Shown: positions 52,889 to 63,086, numbered from the stretch's first letter. The stretch: 64,000 bases of DNA from Siminovitchia fortis (GCF_003605365.2 NZ_QYTU02000008.1:1-64000), one strand, 5' to 3'. Notes: generated by a model from the letters alone, not told the origin. Numbers and translations: made by a program.

Positions 52889-54502
52889 TTATGCATTATA
52901 TACTGGTACATTACCGTTTGGAAGCTCCAGGAACTGAACAGCTCTTAAACCGTCCATTTTCACCAATTCTTGGGCAACGTCATCGCCGACTTGTTTATCA
53001 AGTGTAAGAACCATGATGGCCTCCCCGCCGGCTTCGGCTCTTCCCACCTGCATTGTTCCGATGTTGATCTGATGGTTTCCGAGGATGGAGCCGACTTGTC
53101 CGATCATTCCCGGTACATCATTGTGTTCGATATACAGCATATAGCGTTCAGGACGGACATCCACTCTGTACTCATTCATTTTCACGATGCGTGCACCGTA
53201 ACCGTTGAGAATGGTCCCCCCGACAATTGCTTTGTCATTTTCATTATACAAAGTAAGTTCCATATAGCTTGCGAACCCTTTGCTTGCCGGGCTTTTGGTG
53301 ACGTTGAATGATACGCCCTGGTCATTCAGGAGATGAAGGGCATTGACCATATTGACAGAGTCGCTCAAATGATATGACAAAATACCTTTGATCATCGTTC
53401 TTGTCAATAGGTCGTTATCTTCTTTTGCAAGTTCGCCAAAGTAGTTGATTTCGATTTTATCAGGGGCATGCTTCAATAATTGAATGGCAAGTATTCCGAT
53501 TTGCTCGCCCAGATCGATAAAAGGCTGAAGCTTCTTCTGTTTCTCGCCGGAAACTTGCGGCATATTGATCGCATGGCGAATGGATTCAGTTTCAAAAATA
53601 TCGATGATTTCTTCACTGACTTCTTGGGCAACTTTTTCCTGGGCTTCTACTGTTGATGCTCCCAAATGCGGTGTGACAATGGCATTTGGGTGGCTGAGAA
53701 GTTCTTGGTTGGATGCAGGCTCAGTTTCGAATACATCGATGGCTGCACCTGCAACCTGGCCGGAATTTAATCCGCGTACCAAAGCAGCCTCGTCAATGAT
53801 GCCGCCGCGTGCACAGTTGATGATCCGGACGCCTTTTTTCGTTTTGGCCAGATAGTCGTCATTAATCAAGCCTTTTGTATCTTTTGTAAGCGGCGTATGG
53901 ACTGTAATGAAGTCTGCGGCTTCCGCAATTTCATCCAATGTAGCTTTCGTGATTCCCATCATATTTGCGCGTTCTTCAGTCAAATAGGGATCGTAGCCCA
54001 GAATCGTCATGCCGAATTTTTTCGCTCTTTTTGCGACTTCAGCTCCAATTTTACCCATCCCAATGATACCAAGGGTTTTTTCGTACAATTCAACTCCCTT
54101 GAAAGCATTGCGGTCCCAATTTCCGGCAGATGTTGACATATGCGCATGAGGAATTCTGCGTGCCAAAGAAAGCATCATGGCCATTGTATGTTCTGCTGCG
54201 GCAATCGTATTCCCGCCAGGTGCGTTGATGACGAGGATCCCTTTTTTTGTTGCGGCATTGATATCGATATTATCTACACCAACTCCAGCACGGGCAACGA
54301 CGCGGAGATGATCAGCGGAATTCAGAATATCTTCCGTCACCTGTGTCTGGCTTCTTACAATCAATGCATCGTAGTCTTTAATGATTTCCTTTATCTCTTC
54401 AGGGGACAACCCTGATTTTTTTTCCACGGTAAAATTCGGATGATCATATAGTGCCTTTAATCCGGAATCGCTGATTGAATCTGTTACTAACACTTTATAC
54501 AT
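52889..54502 (-). CDS. serA: D-3-phosphoglycerate dehydrogenase
   Basis: 537-aa SerA. NAD motif LGIIGMGKIGAEVAKRAKKFG, Arg in INCARGGIIDE, Glu in FETEPA and His in TPHLGAST. The intervening domain and the C-terminal ACT domain (YIEHNDVPGMIGQVGSILG) suggest serine feedback. First step of serine synthesis. ATG at 54502 overlaps the aminotransferase stop by 8 bp; AGGAGG lies 12 bases upstream. Confidence 0.95.
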   Translation of the reverse strand: MYKVLVTDSISDSGLKALYDHPNFTVEKKSGLSPEEIKEIIKDYDALIVRSQTQVTEDILNSADHLRVVARAGVGVDNIDINAATKKGILVINAPGGNTIAAAEHTMAMMLSLARRIPHAHMSTSAGNWDRNAFKGVELYEKTLGIIGMGKIGAEVAKRAKKFGMTILGYDPYLTEERANMMGITKATLDEIAEAADFITVHTPLTKDTKGLINDDYLAKTKKGVRIINCARGGIIDEAALVRGLNSGQVAGAAIDVFETEPASNQELLSHPNAIVTPHLGASTVEAQEKVAQEVSEEIIDIFETESIRHAINMPQVSGEKQKKLQPFIDLGEQIGILAIQLLKHAPDKIEINYFGELAKEDNDLLTRTMIKGILSYHLSDSVNMVNALHLLNDQGVSFNVTKSPASKGFASYMELTLYNENDKAIVGGTILNGYGARIVKMNEYRVDVRPERYMLYIEHNDVPGMIGQVGSILGNHQINIGTMQVGRAEAGGEAIMVLTLDKQVGDDVAQELVKMDGLRAVQFLELPNGNVPVYNA

Positions 54503-55652
54503 GTTCAGCCCAAACCTCCTGTGCTCTCTTAGTCGCAAGGCCGAGTACGTCTCTGCCTTCGATTGCCTTGACGGTCATTTCAAGTGCGCTTAATACAGTC
54601 AGTACATCAAATGGTGTGCAGTATCCCATGTGGCCGATCCGGAAAATTTCTCCGGATAACTTTTGCTGTCCGCCGGCAAGTGAAATTCTGTATTGATCCA
54701 GCATCATTTTTTTCATCTCATTCGCTTTTCCATTCTCCGGTTTTACAGCTGTGACGGTAGGAGAAGCGACCTCATCAGATGTCAAAAGCGGGATATCCAA
54801 TGCTTTGACCCCTTCGCGGGTCATTGTTTTTAAAAGCTCATGGCGTTTGATGACATTTTCCAATCCTTCTTCTTCAATCATCCGGCAAACTTCCTGGGCC
54901 CCGTAAATAAGCGAGACCGCCGGGGTAAACGGTGTGGATTTTTTTTGGTCATAAGCATCAAAATAACGGTTCAAGTCAAAGAAAAAGCGGTTGGATTTGT
55001 TGTTTTTAATTACAGCTTTTGCATGGTCATTGACAGCTACGAAAGCGAGCCCTGGCGGAAGCATCAATGCTTTTTGTGATCCGGAAACCAAAATATCGAT
55101 ATTCCAGCCTGCCATATCAGCAGGAACGCCGCCGATACAGCTGACCCCATCGACGATGAACAGGGCATCAGATACACGCTTTGTCACTTCGCCGAGTTGT
55201 TTGATCGGATGAATTACAGCTGTGGAAGTTTCGCAGTAAGTGGCAAAAACTGCCTTGAAATTTTTATTGGCAGATTTGATAAAATCCTCAAGCTGTTCCG
55301 GCTGGCACGCCTTGCCCCACTCCACTTCGAGCCTATGAACATTGGCTCCGTGAGCTTCGCATATTTTGGCAAAACGATCGCCAAATGCTCCGCCGACGAT
55401 GACGACAACATCATCGCCCGGTTCGATTGTATTTACTGCGGCTGCTTCCAAAGCTCCTGTTCCGCTTCCTGAGATGATGCAAACTGGATTGTCCGATCCG
55501 AAAACCGGCTGAAGCCTAGTAGATACATCTTCCAGCAATACAGGGAATGCCGCGCTGCGGTGGCCGATCATCGGCTTGCTCATCGCGATATTCACCCGGT
55601 CGGGAATCGGAGTAGGCCCTGGTGTAAACAGAAACTCTTTGTCTAAAAACAC
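54495..55652 (-). CDS. Class V aminotransferase (serine/alanine-glyoxylate type)
   Basis: 385-aa PLP enzyme. FTPGPTPIPDRV at the start, GSGTGALEAA for the cofactor phosphate, and the PLP lysine in SGSQKALMLPPG. The family includes serine-pyruvate and alanine-glyoxylate aminotransferases. Because it is coupled to serA under a serine-type T-box, it probably serves as the phosphoserine (3-phosphohydroxypyruvate) aminotransferase in place of SerC; that is inference. GTG start with AAAGGA upstream. Confidence 0.88.
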   Translation of the reverse strand: MFLDKEFLFTPGPTPIPDRVNIAMSKPMIGHRSAAFPVLLEDVSTRLQPVFGSDNPVCIISGSGTGALEAAAVNTIEPGDDVVVIVGGAFGDRFAKICEAHGANVHRLEVEWGKACQPEQLEDFIKSANKNFKAVFATYCETSTAVIHPIKQLGEVTKRVSDALFIVDGVSCIGGVPADMAGWNIDILVSGSQKALMLPPGLAFVAVNDHAKAVIKNNKSNRFFFDLNRYFDAYDQKKSTPFTPAVSLIYGAQEVCRMIEEEGLENVIKRHELLKTMTREGVKALDIPLLTSDEVASPTVTAVKPENGKANEMKKMMLDQYRISLAGGQQKLSGEIFRIGHMGYCTPFDVLTVLSALEMTVKAIEGRDVLGLATKRAQEVWAEHV

Positions 55653-55685
55653 TGATTATTCATCCTTTCAAAATAAAATTAAATG

Positions 55686-55920
55686 AAAAACCCCTCATAA
55701 CAGACATGGATGCCTTGTTATGAGGGACGTAATATCCGTGGTGCCACCCTCGTTCACTATTTTAAGAAATTCCATTTTTTAAAAATAGTCTCGAGAAGAT
55801 AACGGCATATGGCCGGGCGCAAAACGCCAGTTCCGGAGTGCTGGGCTGTTTGAGGCAAAATCATCGGTTTCCACCAGCCACCGACTCTCTCAAGATTTCA
55901 CTTCATGCCTTCTCCGTCAT
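55686..55920 (-). promoter_or_regulatory. T-box leader, probably serine-specific
   Basis: The minus strand shows GAGAGTCGGTGGCTGGTGG (stem I apical part), the S-turn AGTGA (55898-55902) and the T-box AGGGTGGCACCACGG (around 55739-55750). A terminator follows, GTCCCTCATAACA paired with TGTTATGAGGGG and T5 (55686-55727). A candidate specifier codon AGC (Ser) follows CAAAC at 55845-55847, which matches the serine genes downstream. TATAAT at 55938-55943 is a likely -10. Confidence 0.92.
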
Positions 55921-56124
55921 TACATATTGATGATTCAATTATAGGAAACATTTTAGCACAACAAAGTGTCAATAAAAAGGGGAAAAGTTAAGAAAATAAG
56001 TTAAAAATGTTAAAAGTGGCTGTCTCCGTCTGCAAAAAGTGTTGTTAATTAAAAGTGATTCGTACATAAAAATATAGTAATATGTATAAAAGCGATTATC
56101 TAAACAGACGGGCGGGTGAAGACA

Positions 56125-58863
56125 GTGAAAAATGAAGACTGCTTGGTAAAAAAAGCGTATTACGAGGAAAAGTTCTTGCAAGGGGACTTGGATGATCATC
56201 CCATTCGCCAGCTGGGAGAGCTTTATTTAGAAGAACAAAAAAAGGATATGGCCGACCTTTCCTATATTCGGTTTGCCCAAGGTGAAGTATATTTTCATAA
56301 CTGTGATTACGAGGCAGCCATTTTCAAATGGGAAAACATACATAATGAGCTGGAGCCATGGGCAAAAAAGAATATTGCAGATGCGTACTTTGAGCTTGGC
56401 TTTCTACGTACAGCGGAGGATATTTACAAGGCGATTACAGCGGAATCTCTAATCCTCAATACAGAAGTGGCTTTGCAGTTGTTCACACTTTATTTGGAAC
56501 AGGGTAAAAATGAAGAAGCTGACCAAATGATCAAAAACGCCGTTGCTATTCATCCAGATTACCAGAATGTGACGGAGCTGGCATGCGCCTTTTTTGAAGA
56601 ACGCGGGGATTGGAACAGTGCAGTGGAGCTTGCCGTCAACGAAGCGGTGCGGACAAAATCACCTGAATGGTTTCAAAAGCTTCATTCTTTCATAGAGAAT
56701 GGCCATACCCAACTCCATGGGGCATCCCATTTTGTGCCGATTCTATATTTGGCGCAAAAGGTGGATCCGGCCTTATTTGAAAAATTGATGGCTGCCCTTT
56801 GGAAAAGCCATGAACAACGTGAAGATTATCTGTTATGGATTACGGAAGCGACCATCATTTTACTTGATTCGGATTTGCATACGTATAAATGGAAGTCATT
56901 GCCTGAGCTTATGAATAACACCTTTATTCAATTGCTTTCGAGCAAATATTATTTGACAGACCTGACAGAGATCATGCCAAATCTTTTAACGGCATGGCTG
57001 AAAATTGCGGATTTCAAAACTGCTCCCTTGGCGGCAGCAGGTGTTTTGGCATGGAACGATGTTTTTCCTTCGCAAATGAATCAGAAGGTAGTCAGCTCAG
57101 CGGAAGAAAGCCTGGCGGAGTCGACTAACGAGGGAATGCTGATGGAAAAAATAGCGGGACTGGCCCACGCTATTCGAAACTGGGCAGATGAACAAGGCTT
57201 GAATCTTCATAAAAGATTTGAATGGAGCTTGCAGCAGCTTGAGGATTTAAATTCACGAAGGGTCATGATTGCAGGCAAGTCTGCGGGTGAGAAATCTTCA
57301 TTTGTTCATTTAATGCTGAAGCAGCACAGCAGCAATATTGATGTCTCCCTTCCCGTTTTATTTAAGGACGGGGAAGAGACTGAATTTCAGCTCGTAACTG
57401 ATGAAGGAACTTCAACCGTTACAACAAGCAAGGAGATCATCGAGGCGGAGAATCTTCATGACGCAATGCTTGTCTATTCAGGGCCGAATGCTTTTTTGCA
57501 TGGCCGTGATGTTGCCGTTATCGACTACCCTGAAATGGATGGGCTGAATGAGAATAACCGCCATTTTCTGGAATATGTACGGATGAGCGACAGTCTATTA
57601 TTTGTCCTGAATACGATTGAACCATTTTCTGCAGAGGAATGTGAGTTTTTATTGGAAGTAACGGAAAAAATTCCGCTTTGCCCTGTACATTTCGTGTTGA
57701 AAAAGAGTGGACTGCTGACCCCTGACAAGATTGACGACATCGGAAAAAGGATTAAAAACTATTTTCCGGATGCAGAATTGATCACCTTCTCTGCAGATGG
57801 GGACGATGAGAAGCAGCAGGAGGCATTTTCTCGTTTTATTGATCAGCAACTTCGCAAGGTGCGGAATGACAGGCTTCGTACCGGAAACATGTTGTTTTTT
57901 ATCCGGGAAACAATCAAACATTTATTGCAGCAGCAAGTGAAAGTGGAGGAGGAACTGCACGGATCCATCCAATTCGAGGAGGATCTGCTCTCAAAGCTTC
58001 AGGGTGCCATCCATCAGCTTTATGATGTGGAAGAAGAAAAGACAAAAGTGATTCAGAATGCCTACCGGTCGCTTAAAGATGAAATCCGCTCGGATCTGTT
58101 AAAGACGATTCCAAAATTGATTAAGGAATCCGCGGATATTCTTCGTGAGGACAGTGATTTTGGCAATATCCATCATGTGCTCAATGATGAGATGAACAAA
58201 AGGATTGACGAGTATTTGCAATATACCGTCCATCCAACGTACATCAGCTCTTTGCAGGATTGGATCAGTTTTGCGGAAGGTGAGTTGAATGAAGCGCAGG
58301 AACTGCTGATTGGATGGAATGACAGTTTCAATGAGCTGATGGGAGAGGAGCAAATCCGCCTGGAATGTGATTTTCAGATTCTGGCAGATTGGCAGAGGGA
58401 TGCCGACAGGATGACGGGAGCTATCCAAATTGATAAGGAAAATATTTTGCTGAAGAGAACCCCTTCACAGGTACTGTTGAAAAGTGCCGGGAAGATATTT
58501 GGTGTCATTCCGGCCAATAACTCAATGATGTATAATAGGTATAAAAGCTTCATCGAAAATGAAGACTACAGTGAAACAGCGGAATCGATTGCAAATAAGT
58601 TTTTCCGTCAATTTGAACTTCTTGAAAAAGCGATCCCTCGGGATATTTCCCTGTTTTTTAGGGAACCTTTTAAAGCTTTGAAAAAATCCGCTGCCTCTTA
58701 TCAAGAGCAAGTTGATAAAAACAAAGCGGCGCTATCTAAAATGAAATCACATCCGGAAACTTTCCGGGATCCGGTAAAACTGTTTGATGTACGGCTGCGT
58801 CAACTGGAATGGCTTGAATTTCAGGAGAAAAGCAGCTGGCAGGCAGGCCTTCGAATTAAATGA
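56125..58863 (+). CDS. TPR plus degenerate dynamin-like GTPase protein
   Basis: 912-aa protein. Residues 30-175 are TPR-like helices ([22 protein letters not shown]). From about 375 the fold looks like a dynamin/GTPase domain, but the motifs are decayed. The P-loop reads GKSAGEKSS (G replaced by E in G-x4-G-K-S), the DxPG motif reads DYPEMDG, and the N/TKxD position reads LKKSG. A long helical region follows (590-900), like a dynamin stalk, with no membrane segment. It may be a nucleotide-independent membrane or scaffold protein. GTG start at 56125 (GTG 56116 possible). mgsA follows 16 bp later. Confidence 0.68.
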   Translation: MKNEDCLVKKAYYEEKFLQGDLDDHPIRQLGELYLEEQKKDMADLSYIRFAQGEVYFHNCDYEAAIFKWENIHNELEPWAKKNIADAYFELGFLRTAEDIYKAITAESLILNTEVALQLFTLYLEQGKNEEADQMIKNAVAIHPDYQNVTELACAFFEERGDWNSAVELAVNEAVRTKSPEWFQKLHSFIENGHTQLHGASHFVPILYLAQKVDPALFEKLMAALWKSHEQREDYLLWITEATIILLDSDLHTYKWKSLPELMNNTFIQLLSSKYYLTDLTEIMPNLLTAWLKIADFKTAPLAAAGVLAWNDVFPSQMNQKVVSSAEESLAESTNEGMLMEKIAGLAHAIRNWADEQGLNLHKRFEWSLQQLEDLNSRRVMIAGKSAGEKSSFVHLMLKQHSSNIDVSLPVLFKDGEETEFQLVTDEGTSTVTTSKEIIEAENLHDAMLVYSGPNAFLHGRDVAVIDYPEMDGLNENNRHFLEYVRMSDSLLFVLNTIEPFSAEECEFLLEVTEKIPLCPVHFVLKKSGLLTPDKIDDIGKRIKNYFPDAELITFSADGDDEKQQEAFSRFIDQQLRKVRNDRLRTGNMLFFIRETIKHLLQQQVKVEEELHGSIQFEEDLLSKLQGAIHQLYDVEEEKTKVIQNAYRSLKDEIRSDLLKTIPKLIKESADILREDSDFGNIHHVLNDEMNKRIDEYLQYTVHPTYISSLQDWISFAEGELNEAQELLIGWNDSFNELMGEEQIRLECDFQILADWQRDADRMTGAIQIDKENILLKRTPSQVLLKSAGKIFGVIPANNSMMYNRYKSFIENEDYSETAESIANKFFRQFELLEKAIPRDISLFFREPFKALKKSAASYQEQVDKNKAALSKMKSHPETFRDPVKLFDVRLRQLEWLEFQEKSSWQAGLRIK

Positions 58864-58879
58864 AGAAAGAGGGAAAACT

Positions 58880-59287
58880 GTGAATCTAGCTTTGATTGCC
58901 CACGATAAGAAAAAAGATGACATAGTTCAATTCGCAATGGCCTACCGCCATATTCTGAAGAATCACAGGCTGTACGCAACCGGAACGACCGGTACCAGAA
59001 TTCAGGAAGCGACCGGCTTGGACATACAGCGGTTTAAGTCCGGGCCGCTTGGGGGAGACCAGCAGATTGGTGCACTTGTCGCCCAAAATCAAATAGACAT
59101 GATTATTTTTCTCCGGGATCCCCTGACTGCCCAGCCGCATGAACCGGATGTATCCGCGCTTATGAGGCTGAGCGATGTGTACGGGGTTCCGCTTGCTACC
59201 AATATGGGCACGGCCGAACTATTGATTCGGGGATTGGAACGCGGGGACCTTGAATGGAGATCCATCATTCACAGTGAATTGCATTGA
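58880..59287 (+). CDS. mgsA: Methylglyoxal synthase
   Basis: 135-aa Mgs[48 protein letters not shown] and [43 protein letters not shown] are the family blocks, with the catalytic Asp in RDPL. It converts dihydroxyacetone phosphate to methylglyoxal. In B. subtilis mgsA sits in the dapB-bshA-cca region. Here it follows the dynamin-like gene, so it is either moved or a second copy. GTG start with AGAGGG upstream. Confidence 0.92.
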   Translation: MNLALIAHDKKKDDIVQFAMAYRHILKNHRLYATGTTGTRIQEATGLDIQRFKSGPLGGDQQIGALVAQNQIDMIIFLRDPLTAQPHEPDVSALMRLSDVYGVPLATNMGTAELLIRGLERGDLEWRSIIHSELH

Positions 59288-59308
59288 TTTACGATTTGCG
59301 CTTAAAAG

Positions 59309-59335
59309 AGGCATCCTTGTATGGGTGCCTTTTTA
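59309..59335 (+). terminator. Terminator after mgsA
   Basis: AGGCATCC / GGGTGCCT stem (one wobble), then TTTTT. Confidence 0.85.
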
Positions 59336-59398
59336 TATTGGAATTAGCCGGAGCGGCAGATGATGGGATGCACATTGTGGAAATGATAAGGCATCCGT

Positions 59399-59814
59399 AT
59401 GATTCCTTCCCGAATGAGGTTTCGCATTTCGAAAACGGTAACGAATCAGTGTGATACCTTCCCGAATGAAGGTTCACCTTTCGAAAAGGGTAACGAATCC
59501 GCGTGATACCTTCCCGAATGAGGTTTCGCATTTCGAAAAGGGTAACGAATCCGCGTGATACCTTCCCGAACGAGGTTTCGCATTTCGAAAAGGGTAACGA
59601 ATCCGCGTGATACCTTCCCGAACGAGGGTTCACCTTTCGAAAAGGGTAACGAATCGGCGTGATACCTTCCCGAACGAGGGTTCGCATTTCGAAAAGGGTA
59701 ACGAATCGGCGTGATACCTTCCCGAATCAAGGTCCACCTTTCGAAAACGGTAACGAATCAGAGTGATACCTTCCCGAATGAGGCCTCAATTCGGAAAAAC
59801 AGTAACGAATCCGT
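59399..59814. repeat. Eight 52-bp tandem repeats
   Basis: Units start at 59399, 59451, 59503, 59555, 59607, 59659, 59711 and 59763, exactly 52 bp apart. The unit reads GTGATACCTTCCCGAA, a variable 15-bp middle, then TTCGAAAAGGGTAACGAATC. The two halves can form an imperfect hairpin. The outer copies are the most diverged. Open frames on the minus strand only reflect the repeat. No spacers of unrelated sequence exist, so it is not a CRISPR. Confidence 0.95.
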
Positions 59815-59896
59815 ACTCTTGTCCTCCGAATAGGCCTGTGCTTCATGCATATTAATTTTAACCCGACTATAAGGGTATAAATTGAAAGAGCAACTA

Positions 59897-60808
59897 TTAC
59901 CCATTTGAATCCACATAATACGTATTCTTACCCTGCCATTTCATTTTAAAATAGCTTCCAAGAATTCTCCTAATTGTTTTATCTGAACCGATTCCGCACC
60001 ATTCTTGAATAATATTCGTTGTAATCTTTTTATCTGGAAAAAGTAGCTGGAATTGTTGGATACTTCTCCTTATCGAAGTGTCCACATTCTCTTCGCTTCC
60101 ACAATGATCACATACCACCCGCCTGCCCATTAAAGAAGTCGTTAAGGAGTTGCACGACATACATACGATCCCTTTTTTCAATTGATCGTAGTGGTAATGG
60201 GGTAATCTGTGGTAGGAGCGATCATCTAAGTGGCTGCTTACTAACTTATCGGCAAGACTTATATGATTGTTATTCGGTTTTGGAGAATTCGCATTAAGTT
60301 GGTTCAAAAAGCGATTTAGTTGGGTTGGGAGTATAATGGGCAGATGGAGTGGGGCTTGGTACAAAGTGAACTCGGAATTAATAAAGATGACATTTCCTTT
60401 AATAGGAAAATTAAATCCGGATTTTTGAAGAAACTGCCGAAGTAAAGATTCGCAGCGGCTTAACTGAAGCAGGGGATTTTTGATTTCCTTACCTGACCCT
60501 GTATACCAGATGTCTGATTCTATGTAGAAGTCACCCTCAAAATTTTTTACCTCAAAAAGATGGATAGTCTTGTGTTTAAGCAATAGCGCATCGATTTGAA
60601 AGATATTATTATCACATTCGAGTAATAAATCGTGCATGATGATCAAATTTGATAAGTTCTCCAACAGTGATGCAAATTTACGTTCACCTTCGTGGCCTTT
60701 TTCCAGATAAATGTAATCATGTTTCTCTTTTGGTGATAATTCATAACGAGGAATTAAACAACGCATCATTTGTAACGGCAACGGTACATTATAAGGTTTA
60801 AGGATCAT
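59897..60808 (-). CDS. NERD-domain protein with zinc ribbon and C-terminal wHTH-like part
   Basis: 303-aa protein. The NERD nuclease-related domain (about 35-150) shows GHEGERKFASLL, QIDALLLKHKTIHLFEVKNFEG (D...E-x-K catalytic pattern) and NPLLQLSRCESLLRQFL. A zinc ribbon CMSCN...CDHCG lies at about 212-232. The last 60 residues (ITTNIIQEWCGIGSDKTIRRILGS) look like a winged helix. It is possibly a DNA-processing enzyme; its role is unknown. Single gene next to the 52-bp array. Confidence 0.82.
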   Translation of the reverse strand: MILKPYNVPLPLQMMRCLIPRYELSPKEKHDYIYLEKGHEGERKFASLLENLSNLIIMHDLLLECDNNIFQIDALLLKHKTIHLFEVKNFEGDFYIESDIWYTGSGKEIKNPLLQLSRCESLLRQFLQKSGFNFPIKGNVIFINSEFTLYQAPLHLPIILPTQLNRFLNQLNANSPKPNNNHISLADKLVSSHLDDRSYHRLPHYHYDQLKKGIVCMSCNSLTTSLMGRRVVCDHCGSEENVDTSIRRSIQQFQLLFPDKKITTNIIQEWCGIGSDKTIRRILGSYFKMKWQGKNTYYVDSNG

Positions 60809-61059
60809 CTTCCACTACCTTTCTCTCTTAATATAAAATTGTTATTGTTCCCTCCATTGTATGTAGGTTATAATATTCATTCACTTCTGTCAATTTAAAA
60901 TAGGGCCATTCTCCGTTGAAAGGTAGGATCAGCATACTTATCTCTTCCGCTTCCCTCTTTGCCGTTGTCACACAGCTGCCATAATATGACTTATAGCCTA
61001 TTTAACTGTCAGGTGTTATACTATTTAATAGATTTATATCATTTAAGGGAGCTGGAACG

Positions 61060-62787
61060 GTGAAAACTAATTCCAAATTCACAACGAAGATTGTTCCTCT
61101 AGCCATCGGTCTCATTGTCATCGCAGCATGCATTGTGTGGGCGGTTCAAACAATGGATAAAGGAACCGTCATTCCATTTTCTGAGATGGAGTCCACAATC
61201 CAGGCTCAAAATGGCGAATTGGTTTCACTCAAGGAAACGTCCGATGGGACGTTATATCTCAAGACTCCAAATGGTAAGTTCATCTCCCACGTAAGGCCAA
61301 ACAGCCAAATGGTTGAAAAACTTGTTGAAACTTACCATATTAGTTATAAATATTCGAACGGCAGCCAGGCAGGGAATTGGGTCGTCGGGGGCCTGATTGT
61401 TCTCATGGCTGGCGCAGCGTTCGTTTTGCATAAAAAAGGAAAAATAGGCGTTACAGCAATGAAGAACAGCACGTCAAAAGAAACGCCGCTTCCTTCCATC
61501 ACTCTTGACGATGTCGGAGGATTGCCTGAAGAAATGAAAGAGGAAATCCTTCAGACGCTGGAAATTATCAAAGATCCCGACAGGTCAGCCAAGGTAGGCA
61601 TTGAGGCCCCAAAAGGAATTTTATTGTACGGGCCGCCTGGAACAGGTAAAACATTGCTGGCACAGGCCATCGCCCGAGAAATCGGCGCTTCTTTCTTCTC
61701 GTCTTCAGGTTCCGCTTTTACCGAGCTTTTTGTCGGTGTCGGCGCTTCACGGGTACGCTCCTTATTCGAAAACGCCCGGAAACAAAAGCCGTCAGTTATT
61801 TTTATCGATGAAGTTGACGCTCTTGCCGGCAAGCGTAAAGCGCATGGCGGAGAAGAAACGGAAAAAACATTGACGGAACTGCTTGTACAGCTTGATGGCG
61901 GGCATGATAATGACGGGATTCTGTTCATTGCCGCCACCAACCGGAAAGACATGTTGGATGATGCTTTCCTGCGGCCAGGAAGAATCGACTTTACATTCAA
62001 TGTTCCTTTGCCTGATACAAAAGGCAGAAGGGAAATCATCGATATTCATACAAAAGGTAAGAACCTCGCGCAGGATGTCGCGGCTTCCCTTGGCACACTG
62101 GCCGAAAGCACATCCGGTTTTTCCGGAGCGGAAATCAGCTCACTGTTTGAATCGGCAAGCAGAAGGGCCATCCGTGAAGGAAGAGAACAGATCAATAAGA
62201 AAGACCTTGATTATGCGATTGACCGGACGATTCTAGGCAGCACCTCCCGCGCCTTAAACGATCCGGAGACGAAGAGGCGTGTAGCCATCCATGAAGCTGG
62301 ACATGCTCTCGTTCAGGCGGTCACCAAGCCGGGCACTGTAAGAAAAGCGACAATCATTCCGCGTGGCCAGGCACTTGGCTATGTGGCTCCTATCCAAAAG
62401 GAACTGCACCTTTCAACAGCAAGCGAACTCCTTGACCAGGTAAGCATGATTCTTGCCGGAGGCGTCGCTGAACGCCTTTACCTTGGCGAACACAGCATCG
62501 GCGTCAGCGGTGATGTCCAACAGGCAAAAAATCTTTTGGAGCAAATGGTCGATACGGGCATGCTTCAAGACGGTTTTACACTCACTTTCCAAAAGCAGGA
62601 GAAAGAAGCGAAAATGCAGGAACTGTTCAATAATGCTTTGGAAAAAACGGAGCTTATCATCAAAGCTCATCAAACGGAGTATGAAAACCTTGTCGAAGCG
62701 TTAATGCACCAGGAAACGCTCGACGGCACTGAAGTTCAGGAGATTGTAAACGGAACAGGAATTAATACGTATGCGAACAACGCTTAA
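61060..62787 (+). CDS. FtsH-like AAA+ membrane protease, short paralogue
   Basis: 575-aa protein. Two membrane helices (about 10-30 and 105-124) flank a small external domain. AAA+ part: Walker A GPPGTGKT at about 191, Walker B IFIDEVDALAG at about 247, and SRH ATNRKDMLDDAFLRPGRID. The peptidase has HEAGH near 411 and a likely third zinc ligand D in SGDVQQAK near 486. It is shorter than housekeeping FtsH (about 640 aa). GTG start. It stands alone, not next to hpt/tilS, so it is a second FtsH. Its substrates are unknown. Confidence 0.88.
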   Translation: MKTNSKFTTKIVPLAIGLIVIAACIVWAVQTMDKGTVIPFSEMESTIQAQNGELVSLKETSDGTLYLKTPNGKFISHVRPNSQMVEKLVETYHISYKYSNGSQAGNWVVGGLIVLMAGAAFVLHKKGKIGVTAMKNSTSKETPLPSITLDDVGGLPEEMKEEILQTLEIIKDPDRSAKVGIEAPKGILLYGPPGTGKTLLAQAIAREIGASFFSSSGSAFTELFVGVGASRVRSLFENARKQKPSVIFIDEVDALAGKRKAHGGEETEKTLTELLVQLDGGHDNDGILFIAATNRKDMLDDAFLRPGRIDFTFNVPLPDTKGRREIIDIHTKGKNLAQDVAASLGTLAESTSGFSGAEISSLFESASRRAIREGREQINKKDLDYAIDRTILGSTSRALNDPETKRRVAIHEAGHALVQAVTKPGTVRKATIIPRGQALGYVAPIQKELHLSTASELLDQVSMILAGGVAERLYLGEHSIGVSGDVQQAKNLLEQMVDTGMLQDGFTLTFQKQEKEAKMQELFNNALEKTELIIKAHQTEYENLVEALMHQETLDGTEVQEIVNGTGINTYANNA

Positions 62788-62809
62788 AGATTCTTATAAA
62801 CATGTTTAT

Positions 62810-62857
62810 ATGCAGCTTTATCCCCGTTTAAAATGGAGATAAAGCTGCATATTTTTT
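62810..62857 (+). terminator. Terminator after the FtsH paralogue
   Basis: 13-bp stem ATGCAGCTTTATC / GATAAAGCTGCAT, then ATTTTTT. Confidence 0.92.
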
Positions 62858-62936
62858 CAGCCAAGAACACAGCTCACTTACTGGATATTTTTGTGTAAAT
62901 ATGCCCAGAATTAAAAAGATATATCTTATTTTCTTT

Positions 62937-62965
62937 GGAGTTGCCGGCATGTTTATGCCAACTCC
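62937..62965. repeat. Hairpin in the intergenic region
   Basis: GGAGTTG-CCG-GCAT with ATGC-CAACTCC around a GTTT loop. Function unclear. Confidence 0.6.
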
Positions 62966-63086
62966 CCTTTCCTCAATCATTGGTTTTGGCCCAAAATAGA
63001 TTTCTATTAAATCTTACAAATCTATTATAACAGTGAATGTTAAAGAGGTATCTACAAGGATGATTGAACTCTAATATTAAAAAATA

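Noticed and set aside
59289-59730. 132- and 94-codon open frames on the minus strand
   Set aside because: Their periodic residues only mirror the 52-bp tandem repeat, which is not a multiple of three. They have no ribosome binding site.
59399-59814. Possible CRISPR array
   Set aside because: Units abut directly with small internal variation; there are no unique spacers and no cas genes.
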